NCBI RefSeq assembly: GCF_000340215.1
Contig: NW_006921536.1
Location: 5,230,874-5,294,873, forward strand
DNA: 64,000 bases
Direction of reading: 5' to 3'
From: Pseudocercospora fijiensis CIRAD86
Taxonomy: Eukaryota; Ascomycota; Dothideomycetes; Mycosphaerellales; Mycosphaerellaceae
Under the pieces are notes generated by a model that was not told where the DNA came from, ran no database searches, and worked only from the letters and a program-made list of their open reading frames with translations. Every line of letters starts with the position of its first letter. Positions within the stretch are counted from its first letter, which is position 1. Below are positions 33,390-46,300 of this stretch, in pieces. The translations under genes were made by a program, and so were the position numbers.

Positions 33390-36300
33390 GCTTACATAAG
33401 CAACATCCCTAAGCTAAAGAATAAGGAGAATTATCCATTATAGTCTTATGCCGCTAAGGGTGCCCTCAAAGGCATACAGGTATAGCGCTATGTCTAGGGG
33501 ACCCGCCTAAAGCCTAATGTTAAGTTGTCTTTTAAAACTTAGTTAGAGTTTAAAGACCGACAAGATAAATAGGAAGTAAAAGATCAATTAGCGCGTACGT
33601 AGATCTTTACTAACTATGTCGCCGAGGTTTAGTAGTCGTTGCTTAGTCTCGCTATATCGCAGGAAGTATAGACTTACCTATATAAGAAATACACTAGTAA
33701 AGGTAGGTCTACTAAATTCATGCTCTACTAGGAATATATTACCCTTCGGTATAATAGTAAGGACATTGAGAAGTTCTACAATAAGTATAAGAAGAAGCTT
33801 AGTGCCTTAAAGGATACTAAATTAGCTATTAGCCAATACTAGGCTGTCTATATGTTTATTATATAGATCTCTCTATTCTACGAGGCTTTCGTATAGATGC
33901 GCCGAGAGTAGATACGCGCCTCCGAATACACCATTAACGATAACACACTTGATAATATTATTAGCGCGTTACTTAATAAGAATGTAGCTTAACTGAACTA
34001 GGCCTAATACAATATTTTCTTCGGTCTCTAGCGCTAACAACAGCAAGGTAGCAATAGCAATAGCAATAGTCGAGGTAACTCGAACCGTAGCGGTCGTAGT
34101 AGCCGCGGAAACAACAACAATGGTCGAGGCCGCGGTAGAAGCAACTAGAACTAGAATGGTTATCAGTCTAACCGTAAGAAGTGCGCCTATTGTTAGAGGT
34201 CACACCCTTCTAACCGCTGCTATACTAAGTACCCTTATCTAAAGGAAGAAGACCGACTACGTCGTAAACAGCAGAAGGCTAAGAAGAAGGGGGTGTAGCA
34301 ACAGCAGCAGCGTGGACTAACTGCTTAGCAGCAGCCGCTATCTAGTTAGAATGGTGCTTAGGGGCTGTATGCGGCTAATGCTACCCCGGGGGTGTTATTA
34401 GACCTAAGTAGCAACTACGCCTTTAATGCGATCACTGTCAGTGACGCAGCTTCTACAGCACTTACTGTAGCGACTCGTACTACTAATTGGGTTGTCGACT
34501 TAGGTACTAGTATACATATAGTTAACGACCCTTTATTGCTTATTGAATATAAAGGCTGTTACATTCCTATTCGGTTTAGTAGCAACACGAAGCACGCTAC
34601 GATGGTTGGTATAGCTTAGACTAAGGTTGTCAATAAGCGTAGTATAAGCAGCATAAAGCTATCTAATACACTATATGTTCTAGGTCTAGCAGCTAACCTT
34701 CTGTCTACTAAGAAGCTTGCCGATAAGGGCTGTTTCTATCGGAATAATAAGCGAGTACTATTCACTGTTGTTAACGGCTCTAAGGTCACTATTGCTTAGA
34801 TATACCGCAAGAATGGTCTCCCCTATCTATATATACCAACCTCTAGTCCGGATAGCTAGGTTGTTGCGCTTCTATCGAAGAAGGGGGTGCTAATAGGTAC
34901 GATAGAAGAGTAGCATCTACGATATAGCTATATCTATCACCGCAAGCTGTTACGAATAGAAGCTAAGGGTTAAATTGTTATTACTAGAAGCAAGACCGAC
35001 TTCCGCAACTACATTGCCTATCGAATAGCTATGTTATATAAGGAATACAATCGACTACTACGCGTACGACTATCTACTATCTATTACATTGTCTATATAG
35101 ATATAGTTACTATTACTAACCCTAGTCTGTTATAGGAGCGCTATTTTACACTATTCACATGCGCTAAGTTAGGCTATCGACACGAATATGCTAGCTTACT
35201 GAAGTTAGGGGCTATAGTAGCTATTAAGGATCATCGTATATACGTCCGTACACAAACTAGCTATTCGATCCTAATCTACCGCCTCGATAGAGGGGGTAAA
35301 TACGGCGGAAATTAGCTATTAAGCTAGGCTCGTAATTAGGGCATTGTACTGCAGGTTATAGTACCTTATTCTTCTACTTAGAATAGCCTAGCTAAGGTTA
35401 GTAACTATATCGTATATACGACCGCTCGGAAGATAATGTTCTATACGAATTTGCCAAAGGCCCTATAGCTGTATGCGGTTACTACTGCTATATAGGTCCT
35501 TAATATCACTCCTAGAACCTTAGAAGGTCTTAGCCCCTATACTATTGTAGCTAGGGAGCTTAATTGGTCTCGAAAGCAGCTACGCCTTCAATATCTTCGT
35601 ACCTATAGCTATACTACTGTTGCATATAATTACGGAGTTGCTCGAGGAAAGAAGATAGATAGTAGAGGCCTTATTAGCAAGCTAGTCGGCTATACTAAGG
35701 ACTTAGTAGACTTAGGAAAATACATAATTTACCTCCCTAACTAGCACAAGGTTATTCTATTAAAGGATGTCTAATTTATTGAGACGGCTAGTAAGCTATT
35801 GCTTCTAGAGGGCATAAATCTATACGCCAATCCTAACGACCTAGCTAAGAACGAGTTTGTTACACTCGAGTCTATTATACCGGCTCTATTCAATTCTATA
35901 AGCAACGAGGCTCCGTTACTAACCGACGCCGCTAGTGTAGTCTAGCAGCTTCTAGCCTAGCAAGAAGAGCCTCCGGACGAACCTGCTTAGCAAATGCCTA
36001 ATAAGGTCGCTAGTCCGCTACCGCTCGACGATAACCTGCTAGCTGTTCAACCGCCTTTAAGTAATGAAGATAGCTTTCAGTTAGCCGAGGAAGAACTAGC
36101 GTACGATCCTTACGCTAAGAAGGGCGAGCCTAGCTAGTTGCCGGAGTTTAAGCGGCCAACCGAGACTAGTAGTCGTTCTATACGCAAGATACGAAGCAAC
36201 AAGAGCGCTCGTAAACTGTTGCGTAGCTATCTAGCTAATGCTAGTGTCTAGCGCTCTACGCGCCGCAATATAGCTAACATGCCTATAGCCTATATAAAGG

Positions 36301-37979
36301 GCTTTATAGCTGCCTACTACGTTGCTAAGTAGAACCCGAATAAGGAGGCTATTCCAATTCTAAAGAGCTTTAAGGCTATAAAAGAGTCACTATACTAGCT
36401 ATAATAGAAGGAGGCCTATAAAGCTGAATACAAGTCATTAATAGACAACTATATATAGGTATACGTTTCTCGGCTAGAAGTACCTAGAGGTCGCAAGGTT
36501 GTCCGTAGCCGATAGGTATTCACTATCAAGCGTGACGCTAATAGTAAGGTAAGCCGGTTTAAGGCTCGATAGGTTGTCCGTAGCTTTATACAGGTTGAAG
36601 GACAGGACTATAATGAAACCTATGCGGCTGTCGCTAAGCTATCTACGTTGCGAGTACTGTTTGGCCTAATTGCTTATTACGACCTAGAGGCTAAGCAATA
36701 CGATATTCTAACGGCCTTCCTTAATGCGCTTATCGGAGATAAGTATAAGATCTACGTCGAGCAGCTACATAGCTTTAAAGACCGTAGTAGCAAGAATATA
36801 GTCTGTCTGTTGCTAAAGGCACTATATAGTCTAAAGCAGTTACTAATGCTGTAGTACGAAGAGCTTCGAAAGTACCTAAAGAGCCTAGACTTCGTGCCGA
36901 TAGTAGCTAATGTGTGTATATTCAAACACACTGTTAGCGGCTCTATTATTGTTATCTACGTAGATGATATAATTATCATCGCCTATACTCTATTAGCACT
37001 AGAAGCTATTGCTTAGTTGCTAAAGGACCGCTTTAATATACGAGAACTAGGCGACCTTTACTACTATCTTAGTATGCGGATTATTCGCGACCGTAACTAG
37101 CGCACTATTTACGTCGTTTAAGATGCCTATTTGAATAGGCTTAGTAAGAAGTATAGTATATAGGGCCGTATAGTACCGGCTACGCTAATAGTACCTCGAT
37201 ACGTTAAGACATCGATTTAGCGTGCACCTAAGGGCTATACTGCTAGCGCTGCCTTTAAGACTTAGTATTAGGAAGGTGTTAGTAAAGCACTATAGCTAGC
37301 AATAATCACTCGACCTAATGCTTGCTATACTGTAGGCCTGTTATTACGATACATTTCTAACCCAACTAAGGAACACTATGCCGCACTTCTCTAGCTTATT
37401 GAGTACCTAGTTAGCACTCTAAGCCGTAGTCTGTGTTTCCGAGGCACACAGAGCGATAAGCTCAACTTTGCTAGATATTATAACGCTTCCTAGGCAGATA
37501 ATCCGGTTACTCGTCGCTCTATAGGAGGTTTCTACTTTACGCTCGCTAGTGGACCGCTACTATACAAGTCAGGCCGCTAGACCTTAGTTACTCTATCGTC
37601 TACAGAAGCTAAGTATATTTAGTTAACAACTAGCGCTAAGGAAGCCGTTGCTTTAGCTCGGTTGCTATAAGAGATTGGTTACAAGGGCACTATTAAGCCT
37701 GTTACGCTATACGAGGACAATTAGTCCGCTATTGCTATTACTTAGTCGACGAGTGTTAATAGCCGTACTAAACACATAGATGCTCGAGTGCACTACATCC
37801 GTAAGAAGATCGCAGACGGTACTATAAACGTCACCTAGATTAGCACTTACGATTAGATTGCTAATAGCTTTACTAAGCCGCTTAATAAGCTCAAGTACGC
37901 TCGCTTCGTTAAACAGTTGAACTTGGTAGATTATAAGGCTGCTATTAAGAGCGCCGCTTAGCCTACTGCTAAGTACTAA
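33390..37979 (+). pseudogene. Copia gag-pol, RIP-inactivated
   Basis: The gag is readable from about 33,410 with internal TAG/TAA codons, and a Gln/Asn/Arg-rich region precedes the knuckle KKCAYC...HPSNRCYTKYP near 34,170-34,230. The protease is open at 34392-34619: NWVVDLGTSIHIVND has DLG where aspartic proteases have DSG, explained by TCA to TTA. Integrase follows at about 34,900-35,700. Reverse transcriptase is partly open at 36648-36854 (YDILTAFLNALI, VCLLLKALYSLKQ), with an intact YVDD box at 36,957-36,968. RNase H lies near 37,600-37,900. The frame ends at the TAA at 37,977-37,979. The broken protease and numerous stops make it inactive. Confidence 0.87.
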
Positions 37980-38103
37980 ATAGATTGCTTGTATTTATTT
38001 GATTGCTCTGTTACAATAGCCTGAAAGTAGTCTAGTTGTTTCTACACCTAATACCCCTTTGTTTGCTTTGCTTATTTGGCTGTATGTACGCGATAAGGGG
38101 GTA

Positions 38104-38225
38104 ACTTGAAGTATGTAGTGTGTGTGGTATTACGTGCATAATGCCTAAGGCTGAAACTACGCACTTCATCTTTAGGCTTCCTATAGATTAGCCCTCTTCT
38201 AAATACATTACAGTTTATATCAAGT
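38104..38225 (+). repeat. 3' LTR of Copia element
   Basis: 122 bp with 114 identical positions to the 5' LTR. All eight differences are transitions. It is directly preceded by the polypurine-like tract and followed by TAACT. Confidence 0.75.
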
Positions 38226-39415
38226 TAACTAATCCTAGATTAGTCGCTGCTTTGCGGTTCCTATAGCCTAATTATATAAGCGGGGTAGTAGTAGTAGTAT
38301 GCTTATATCTCCTACTAATCTATTATCTAATAACTGCCTCTACTAATCCGCCTGCTATATAATACCCTTATAAAGGCGCCCTTCTATAGTTGCTAATATA
38401 GCTTTATACTATAACTAAGCGCCGTTTACTAGATTAGTTAATAGCGACAGCTCGTTATATAGGTTCTCGAGTTAGAGGGAGATATTGCCCTTCTTAGTAA
38501 AGGTTACCTTCTTCTTATCCTTCTTCTTAGACTATTTTATTATACCTTCCTTTATACGATAGCCTCTAATAACGGCAAAGCGGTTAGCGTTACGACCTTC
38601 CTTTATTAGATAGAATATACGAGCTATATTATAGTTATATTAGTCTATTAAGCGCTCGAGAACGACCTTTAAGCCGTTACTAGTACCTCGTACGTCCTAC
38701 TTACTATTAGCTTCTAACTCGACTTAAATAGGCCTCCGCTATCGACTCGAGAGGCAACCCTACTAAACTTACTATATAATCTATCGAATAGTAATATAGC
38801 GAGCCTGCCTCGGTAGAAGGGTCGGGCGACGACGAAGCGACCTTATATATATATAGCTCTCTATAGTTCTTCGAGCGATATATAGCAATTACTATATACG
38901 TCGTATTATATCCTTCCTTATAATACTCTACCTTCCGAATACTATCTAGTACCTCGCGTAGCCGATTAGTATCCTACCGATAACGATAATAGTATATTGT
39001 CCGCTATATTAAGCTATCCTTATGCCTCTCCTATAGCTTCTAGTACTAGAAGTTACTAGCAAATAGCTATACCTTATTATATTTGTCGGCGTCTAAGAAT
39101 AGGCTATTTAAGGGTAGATTAAAGAGCTAAGAACGTAGTAATATATCGAGATAAGAGGGGATTAGATAGGCTATTATAATAGTTAGAAAGAGCGTAGAAA
39201 TTAGCCTACCTATATACCTATAATAATACCTTATATATAGCTATATAGCTAATTTTTCGTCGATATAACGACTTCCTACTACGATATAAAGTCGGCGACT
39301 AATAGATCCTCGGTATGCCTAATTTGGCTAGCAAAAATAGCTATATCTCGATTCATTAATCGACTCTACTACTACCGAGTATATCCGTAAATGTAAGCAA
39401 TCCACTATAACCCTT

Positions 39416-40068
39416 GCACGCTAAAAGTCTGCTGCATCCAACACCATCTCCACCCCCCGGCATTCTGATAGCGAATGGGATAACTGCCGCCCTCGTGCCG
39501 GGCGGCAAGATGGCGCCAAAATCGGCAGAGGTTAATCATTAGGTATCAAATGGATAACAGCCATGTAACGGATCCAGGTCCCACAGGCAGAACATGTCGC
39601 TGCTTACAGCATTGGTCCGAATTGAGAAGAAGGGGTCCGACGGCGAAGAATGTTTACAGCAAGGCTTCAAACTCGCGTCCAGACTGGGGGCTTAAGTCTC
39701 GAAAAGTGAGGCATGGACTGCTTCACTGATCTGAGTCGATTCATCAGGTTCATCCTGCGAGTGAAGGGATGCTGCCTTCTGGCCAAGATCATAAAGATGG
39801 TCACTTTTGCTCAGAACATGGTATCTGGTTATCACAATTCTATACCTGGTCACTTGCATCCGCCCCCAAACCCGTTCCGGCGCGCCACGCTGTTCAGCTC
39901 TTGCTCGCGCCCTGTGCCATATGAGCCGCCTAAAGCAACGGGTCCATCAACGAGGCTGTGGCGTGTTCATCCCGGTGAGGCCTGGTCAACAAGAAATGAA
40001 TCTTAAAGCCCGCTTCCGCCAGTCTGTTTCTGCACTCAGAGCTTTCTGCGCGGCCACGAGCAATCCTG
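39416..40068. other. Upstream region of the GH47 gene
   Basis: The first un-mutated DNA after block 2; 650 bp that must hold the promoter and 5' UTR. Small open frames at 39,713-40,250 are out of frame with the gene and are not supported as coding. Confidence 0.55.
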
Positions 40069-42002
<1,934 letters not shown>

Positions 42003-42223
42003 CGAGGAGGCTACAAAGGCAGACAGACCTCAGTCATGTATTTCTTATTCCTAGCCGAAAAGTGAGCATACTGAGCATTTCTCTTTCGTGCTTTTCGATG
42101 TCTTGAGTTGGAAGCCATTGAGTCTACACCCTGCAACATGGATCCTCCTACCAATGATGCGTTCATCACTATGCTGATTCTCAACATTGTAGCTGCCGCA
42201 TCAAGCTGTGCAGGTCCATATAA

Positions 42224-42247
42224 ATATATATATATATATATATATAT
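42224..42247. repeat. (AT)n microsatellite
   Basis: About 12 AT repeats 220 bp downstream of the mannosidase stop, close to the border with RIP-mutated DNA (about 42,330). Confidence 0.9.
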
Positions 42248-42553
42248 CGTGAGTACTAGGAAGTGTTGTGGAACACTATCGCGTTCCAAGACTGGCAGCT
42301 TGCAATGTATTTGTTTTGATTACTAATCGTATATATATCTCAATTACCGAGGCTAGTAAAATTGGATAGCTAAAGGCTCTTAGACTCTACAACTATAGGC
42401 CTAGGTATCTTTATATTATATATAATGTAGCTATTTATAAGGTTCTAGGAATACGATACTAGTTTTAGAGAATATTATTATTTTAGTTTCTATATATATA
42501 TGCCCTAGTTTATTAAGGAAACCTTACTAGTCTTACAATTCTTAATTGTAGTT

Positions 42554-42750
42554 TATTAGGGCTAAAGAGGCTATACGTAATTAGTATATAATTAGGCCGA
42601 GTAAAGCTAGGGTCTTAGTGCCTTAGGTAGGGCTTGGCGCTTAGCGTTAGGCTAACTAGCCTGCCTTCCTCCTTCTCCTCCTAGTTCTCTATCGAATACT
42701 ACCTATACCTACTACTACCCTATCTACCTACTAATATAACCCCTATTATA
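42554..42750 (+). repeat. Solo LTR of Gypsy-A
   Basis: 197 bp aligning over its full length with the Gypsy-A LTRs, flanked by a perfect 5-bp duplication TAGTT (42,549-42,553 and 42,751-42,755). No internal element sequence follows. This is the usual product of recombination between the two LTRs of one insertion. It shows more differences, including non-RIP ones, than the other LTRs, so it is older. Confidence 0.92.
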
Positions 42751-42904
42751 TAGTTATACTTTTTTAAGTTATATAGTAGTTTGTTCTAGCTATAGTATAT
42801 AGTTTCGTAGAGCTTAGTATAAGTACTAGTATCTAAGTAGTAGTTTGCTACCGTAACTAGTCTAGATACGCGCTATTAATTCCTTTAGACTCTTAGTTAG
42901 TAGG

Positions 42905-43075
42905 TATTAGGATACGCTTTATAGAGCGGAGACGGACACGATTCTAGTATACAAAGATGATTGATTGTTAGTTAGTTACTAGCCTAGGAAACTATATATA
43001 TCAATCGTCCTAATCTGCGGTAGGATCGATAGTATCCGGAGTAGGATCGGCCGCACTACTATCTAAACCGTAACA
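42905..43075 (-). repeat. 3' LTR of large Gypsy element
   Basis: 171 bp, starting TATTAG (mutated TGTTAG) and ending TAACA on the plus strand. Preceded by TSD GTAGG and followed by the polypurine tract. Confidence 0.93.
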
Positions 43076-43315
43076 ACCTCCCCCCTAAAAGGAAAGACTT
43101 ATACGCCCTCGTATATAATACGCCGCCTAATGCTTCTTAGTACTGTATCTACTAATGCTAATGCTTATACTATTTGCACTATATCCTGTTAATCGTATAC
43201 TAATACTTATACTAATAGGTAACTTCTGCACTATATCCTATTAGTCGTGTACTAATACTTATACTAATAGATGCTTTCTACTACGCTTAGGGATAGATAG
43301 CGACCCGTCGTCGGC

Positions 43316-46300
43316 CTAGGCGTTAAGGGCATCGCGCTTACGCTTGCGCTTCGACTCTAGGGTCTCCGTAGAGGGCTCTAGCCGAGTAACGGTCGGTATA
43401 ATAGTAGCCTTCTTACGGAGGACGTATAGATCTATCTCCTTAGCGATACTGTTATATAGGCTTATAACCTTAGCTATATGCGCCGCCGTCTCGTAGGTAG
43501 TGTCTAGCGCCGCGTTAGGCATTATCTTCTCCGTAAGCTTACTAAAATCGATTAAGCCGTCGCTATAGCGGGCGTCTAGGTCTAAAGTGTATTTGCCTAG
43601 GTATCGATCGGTTACCTCCTATAGGCCGTTAATCTCCTCTTTAGTAGTATTACTAATACTACCGCCGAGAATTGCTAGCGAATCGGCCGGAACTAAGGCG
43701 ACGGTAGGTAGGTTGCTAGTAGCATCGCGGAGAAAATCGTCCGCGAGGAGCGCTATGTTTTGCTTGCCGGTCTAAAGCGCGACCTATACTACTACGCGGT
43801 TCTAAGCGGCCGTTACTAGCATTGCATCTCTACTATCCTTTATCTGCGCTATAAGGTAGTCGTAATACTTAGCCTATCGATATACGAGAAGTGCGTTCTA
43901 GTTAAGGGAGCGGTTAGTAAGTATCGTCTAATTAACTACTAGTTATAGGCGGCCTCTAGCGCCGCTTAGAGCGTAGAGGGGCAGGGTCGGAAGTAGTAGC
44001 AATTTAAGGTCTACCTACTCGATCGCGCTAGCAAATATAGCGGTATTTTCGGTATTATTGCTCTCCTTGCGCGACGGCGGCGGTAGTGGCGGTATGCTAT
44101 AGTTGCTGTCTACGCGTAGTCGTATGCGACTTAGCTTGTTAGCCTCTAGCTGTTTATTAACGCGGCTACCTCGCGACCCGTTGTTTTAGCTCCGCGACGG
44201 AGGTAGGGCGGCCTAAGGCAGAATCTTACCGAAAGTAACGGCGTTCGTAGTATCACCCTTATCTAGCTTATAGTTATCGTTAGGAATAAGGTAGGAAGAT
44301 ACCGGGTCCTACGTCTCGTCGACGTTATACTAACGAGCGCTCTCGTTACGATCCGCGAGCGAATTAACTACATTATCTCTCGTAGCTGCCGGTACGAAGG
44401 CGTTAGGCACTAGTTGCTTGTTTATCTTCTTCTTAGGCTAGTTCTTTAAGATTCCTAAGGGCACTCTAAAGCTAGCGGGTAGGTTCGCTATAATCTTGTC
44501 TATATAGGCCTTAAATAGGTTACTTATATAGTCCTTATCTCTAAAGGATAGCTATACGATCGCGTCCTAATCGAGGGCGATCTTCTTATCGAGAGTAAGT
44601 ATAGGGATCTTCTTAAGTTTAGCCTCGGCGTAGCTTATATACTCGCGATATCCTACTAGAACCTAAGGATATCCGTACGATTTGTGTGTTACTATATCGT
44701 CGTATATCTTATTAGGGTCGACTAGGTCGGCGGTATAGCCCTCTCCCCGTAGGGAATAGACGCCGTATACGTAGACATAGCGCTAATAGTAATCCTTAAC
44801 GTCCTAAGTAACCGCCGGTTCGCCTAACTAGCGACGCTACGGCAATAGGAGACCTTAAGCGTTAAACGTCGTTAACTAGTATCGCTATAGCTATTCGGCG
44901 CTAATAAGGCTAGCGACCTTTATACGCATTAGTATATAGACGCATTAGTCGCTAATTTGCGCGTTTTCTAGAGGGAAGCGAAGCGTAGAGAGTCGACCTA
45001 TAATAGGGTCGAATAGGAATTAGTAGACTAGAGCGTTAGTAAGATCGGCCTTACTACCCTTTTCCTAGGCAATTCTTATACTAACCTCGCGGTCGACGCC
45101 TTAGGTACAATAGGTAATATCCGAACCGTCGACGGCGCGGGTATATAGGGCAGGGCGTCCGTTGCCTATAATAGCGACGATATAGTCGAACGGAAGTGTC
45201 TCTTCGACCTAGTTATAGGCTGCAATAAGCGGGAGCGCTAGCAGATGCTATACGTTTCGTATAAATTAGCGGACGGTAAGACCGATTACGCGATATCGTA
45301 GAGGCGGTAGTTGCGTAAAGAAGCGGTAGTCGGTTAGAGGCTAATCGTCGACGGCGTCCGGTCCGTAGCGTAAGTACGCGGACTAAAACGTTACTAATCG
45401 CGGGAAAATTCCTCTAAATTTCGTATCTAACGTTAGAAAATCGAGTAGACGGCCGTCGGTATCGAGGGCTCTACGCGTATACAACCGAATAAGGGTGCGT
45501 TCCGCTATAGGATCGGTATAATTAGGAAGATCGTACTCGTTATCCGGATAGTTACACTTCTCGATTAACTCTAGTATACGGAAAATAGAGTAGTCGAGTT
45601 CTAGGCCGCCGTCTAGGATATAGAAGGTCGTAACTAGCTTGTCGTATTCGCGTTCCTAAAGGGTAGCGTCTACGTCGTATACCGGTTACGCAGTATAGTA
45701 ATACAGTTCGGTAGGGATCTATATCGGGTTGTCGTAATATAACAACTTTAGATAGAGCGGGTAGAGCTTTAAGCGTGTCTAAATATGTTCTACCTGCTAA
45801 TCGTAAGGCTTGTTTAGGCGAAACAGCTCTAGTAAGGCACTGTTTACGTCCTATTTAAATAAAGCTTAGAAGATGTGTTACGCTCTATCGTAGTAACGGT
45901 TACTGTAAAACTCCTTATCGCCCTTAATGCCTATAAACCGGATTCTAGCTACTAAGAAGTCGCACTCCTCCGCTTCTTTTAGCTAGCGGATACAAGCGGC
46001 CTCTAGCGTTTCCGACTGTCCGACGAAGCCGCGCGTTCTTAACTCGTCGATAGTGCGCTAGTACTAAGTAAATTCGGCGTCGCGCTAGAATTAGTATAAT
46101 TAGGGCCGACGACCGGGCGAAGGTAGGGCGAAATAAATAATTCGCTTAGCAATTATATCGTTAGTTAGTAGTCTCAATCGTAATAGTTAGAGCACTAGCG
46201 GTAGCGCCTCTAGGGACGCAGGTCGTAGGCGAGAACGCGTAGACGCCGGCTAAGCGCGTAATCGAGATGTCGGTAGGGCCTATAAGTACGAGAATAGCGC

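Larger units (their letters stand above)
32950..38225 (+). mobile_element. Ty1/Copia LTR retrotransposon
   Basis: 5,276-bp element on the plus strand with 122-bp direct repeats at both ends. The probable TSD is TAACT (32,945-32,949 and 38,226-38,230; the match extends one base further). A primer-binding-like TGGTTATAAG follows the left LTR at 33,071, and a purine run (ATAAGGGGGTAAC) precedes the right one. Domain order gag, protease, integrase, reverse transcriptase, RNase H is that of Copia. The two LTRs differ by 8 transitions only. It interrupts the unidentified minus-strand frame. Confidence 0.88.
31070..39120 (-). pseudogene. Unidentified long reading frame of the older element, split by Copia
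   Basis: Read on the minus strand and skipping the Copia insertion (32,950-38,225), a frame of roughly 900 codons can be followed with TAG/TAA at likely Gln/Trp sites. Readable stretches include NSLFLDADKYNKVQLFASNF near 39,050, REVLDSIRKVEYYKEGYNTT near 38,930, KETFLRYFPKFKYPIV near 32,640, AYFNEGIEGLLQHFYTVRND near 31,820 and a very basic tail (SKRKRPRATILRAIKRPKKK) near 31,090. There is at least one frame change near 38,735. I see no reverse transcriptase, DDE core or other recognisable domain. It is either the protein of a DNA transposon or other mobile element unknown to me, or a captured host gene. Confidence 0.45.
23046..39415. mobile_element. Nested RIP-mutated transposon block 2
   Basis: A continuous block of TpA-rich, CpA/TpG-poor DNA with kept CpG. 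It is made of an older element of unknown class (minus-strand frame, about 31,070-39,120) into which a Gypsy element (23,835-30,998) and a Copia element (32,950-38,225) were inserted. The left 790 bp (23,046-23,834) are AT-rich non-coding flank of the older element. Both ends of the block are abrupt. Confidence 0.8.

Noticed and set aside
23046..39415. CRISPR-like or prokaryotic features
   Set aside because: All repeats are explained by LTRs, tandem arrays and RIP; the genes are spliced and eukaryotic.
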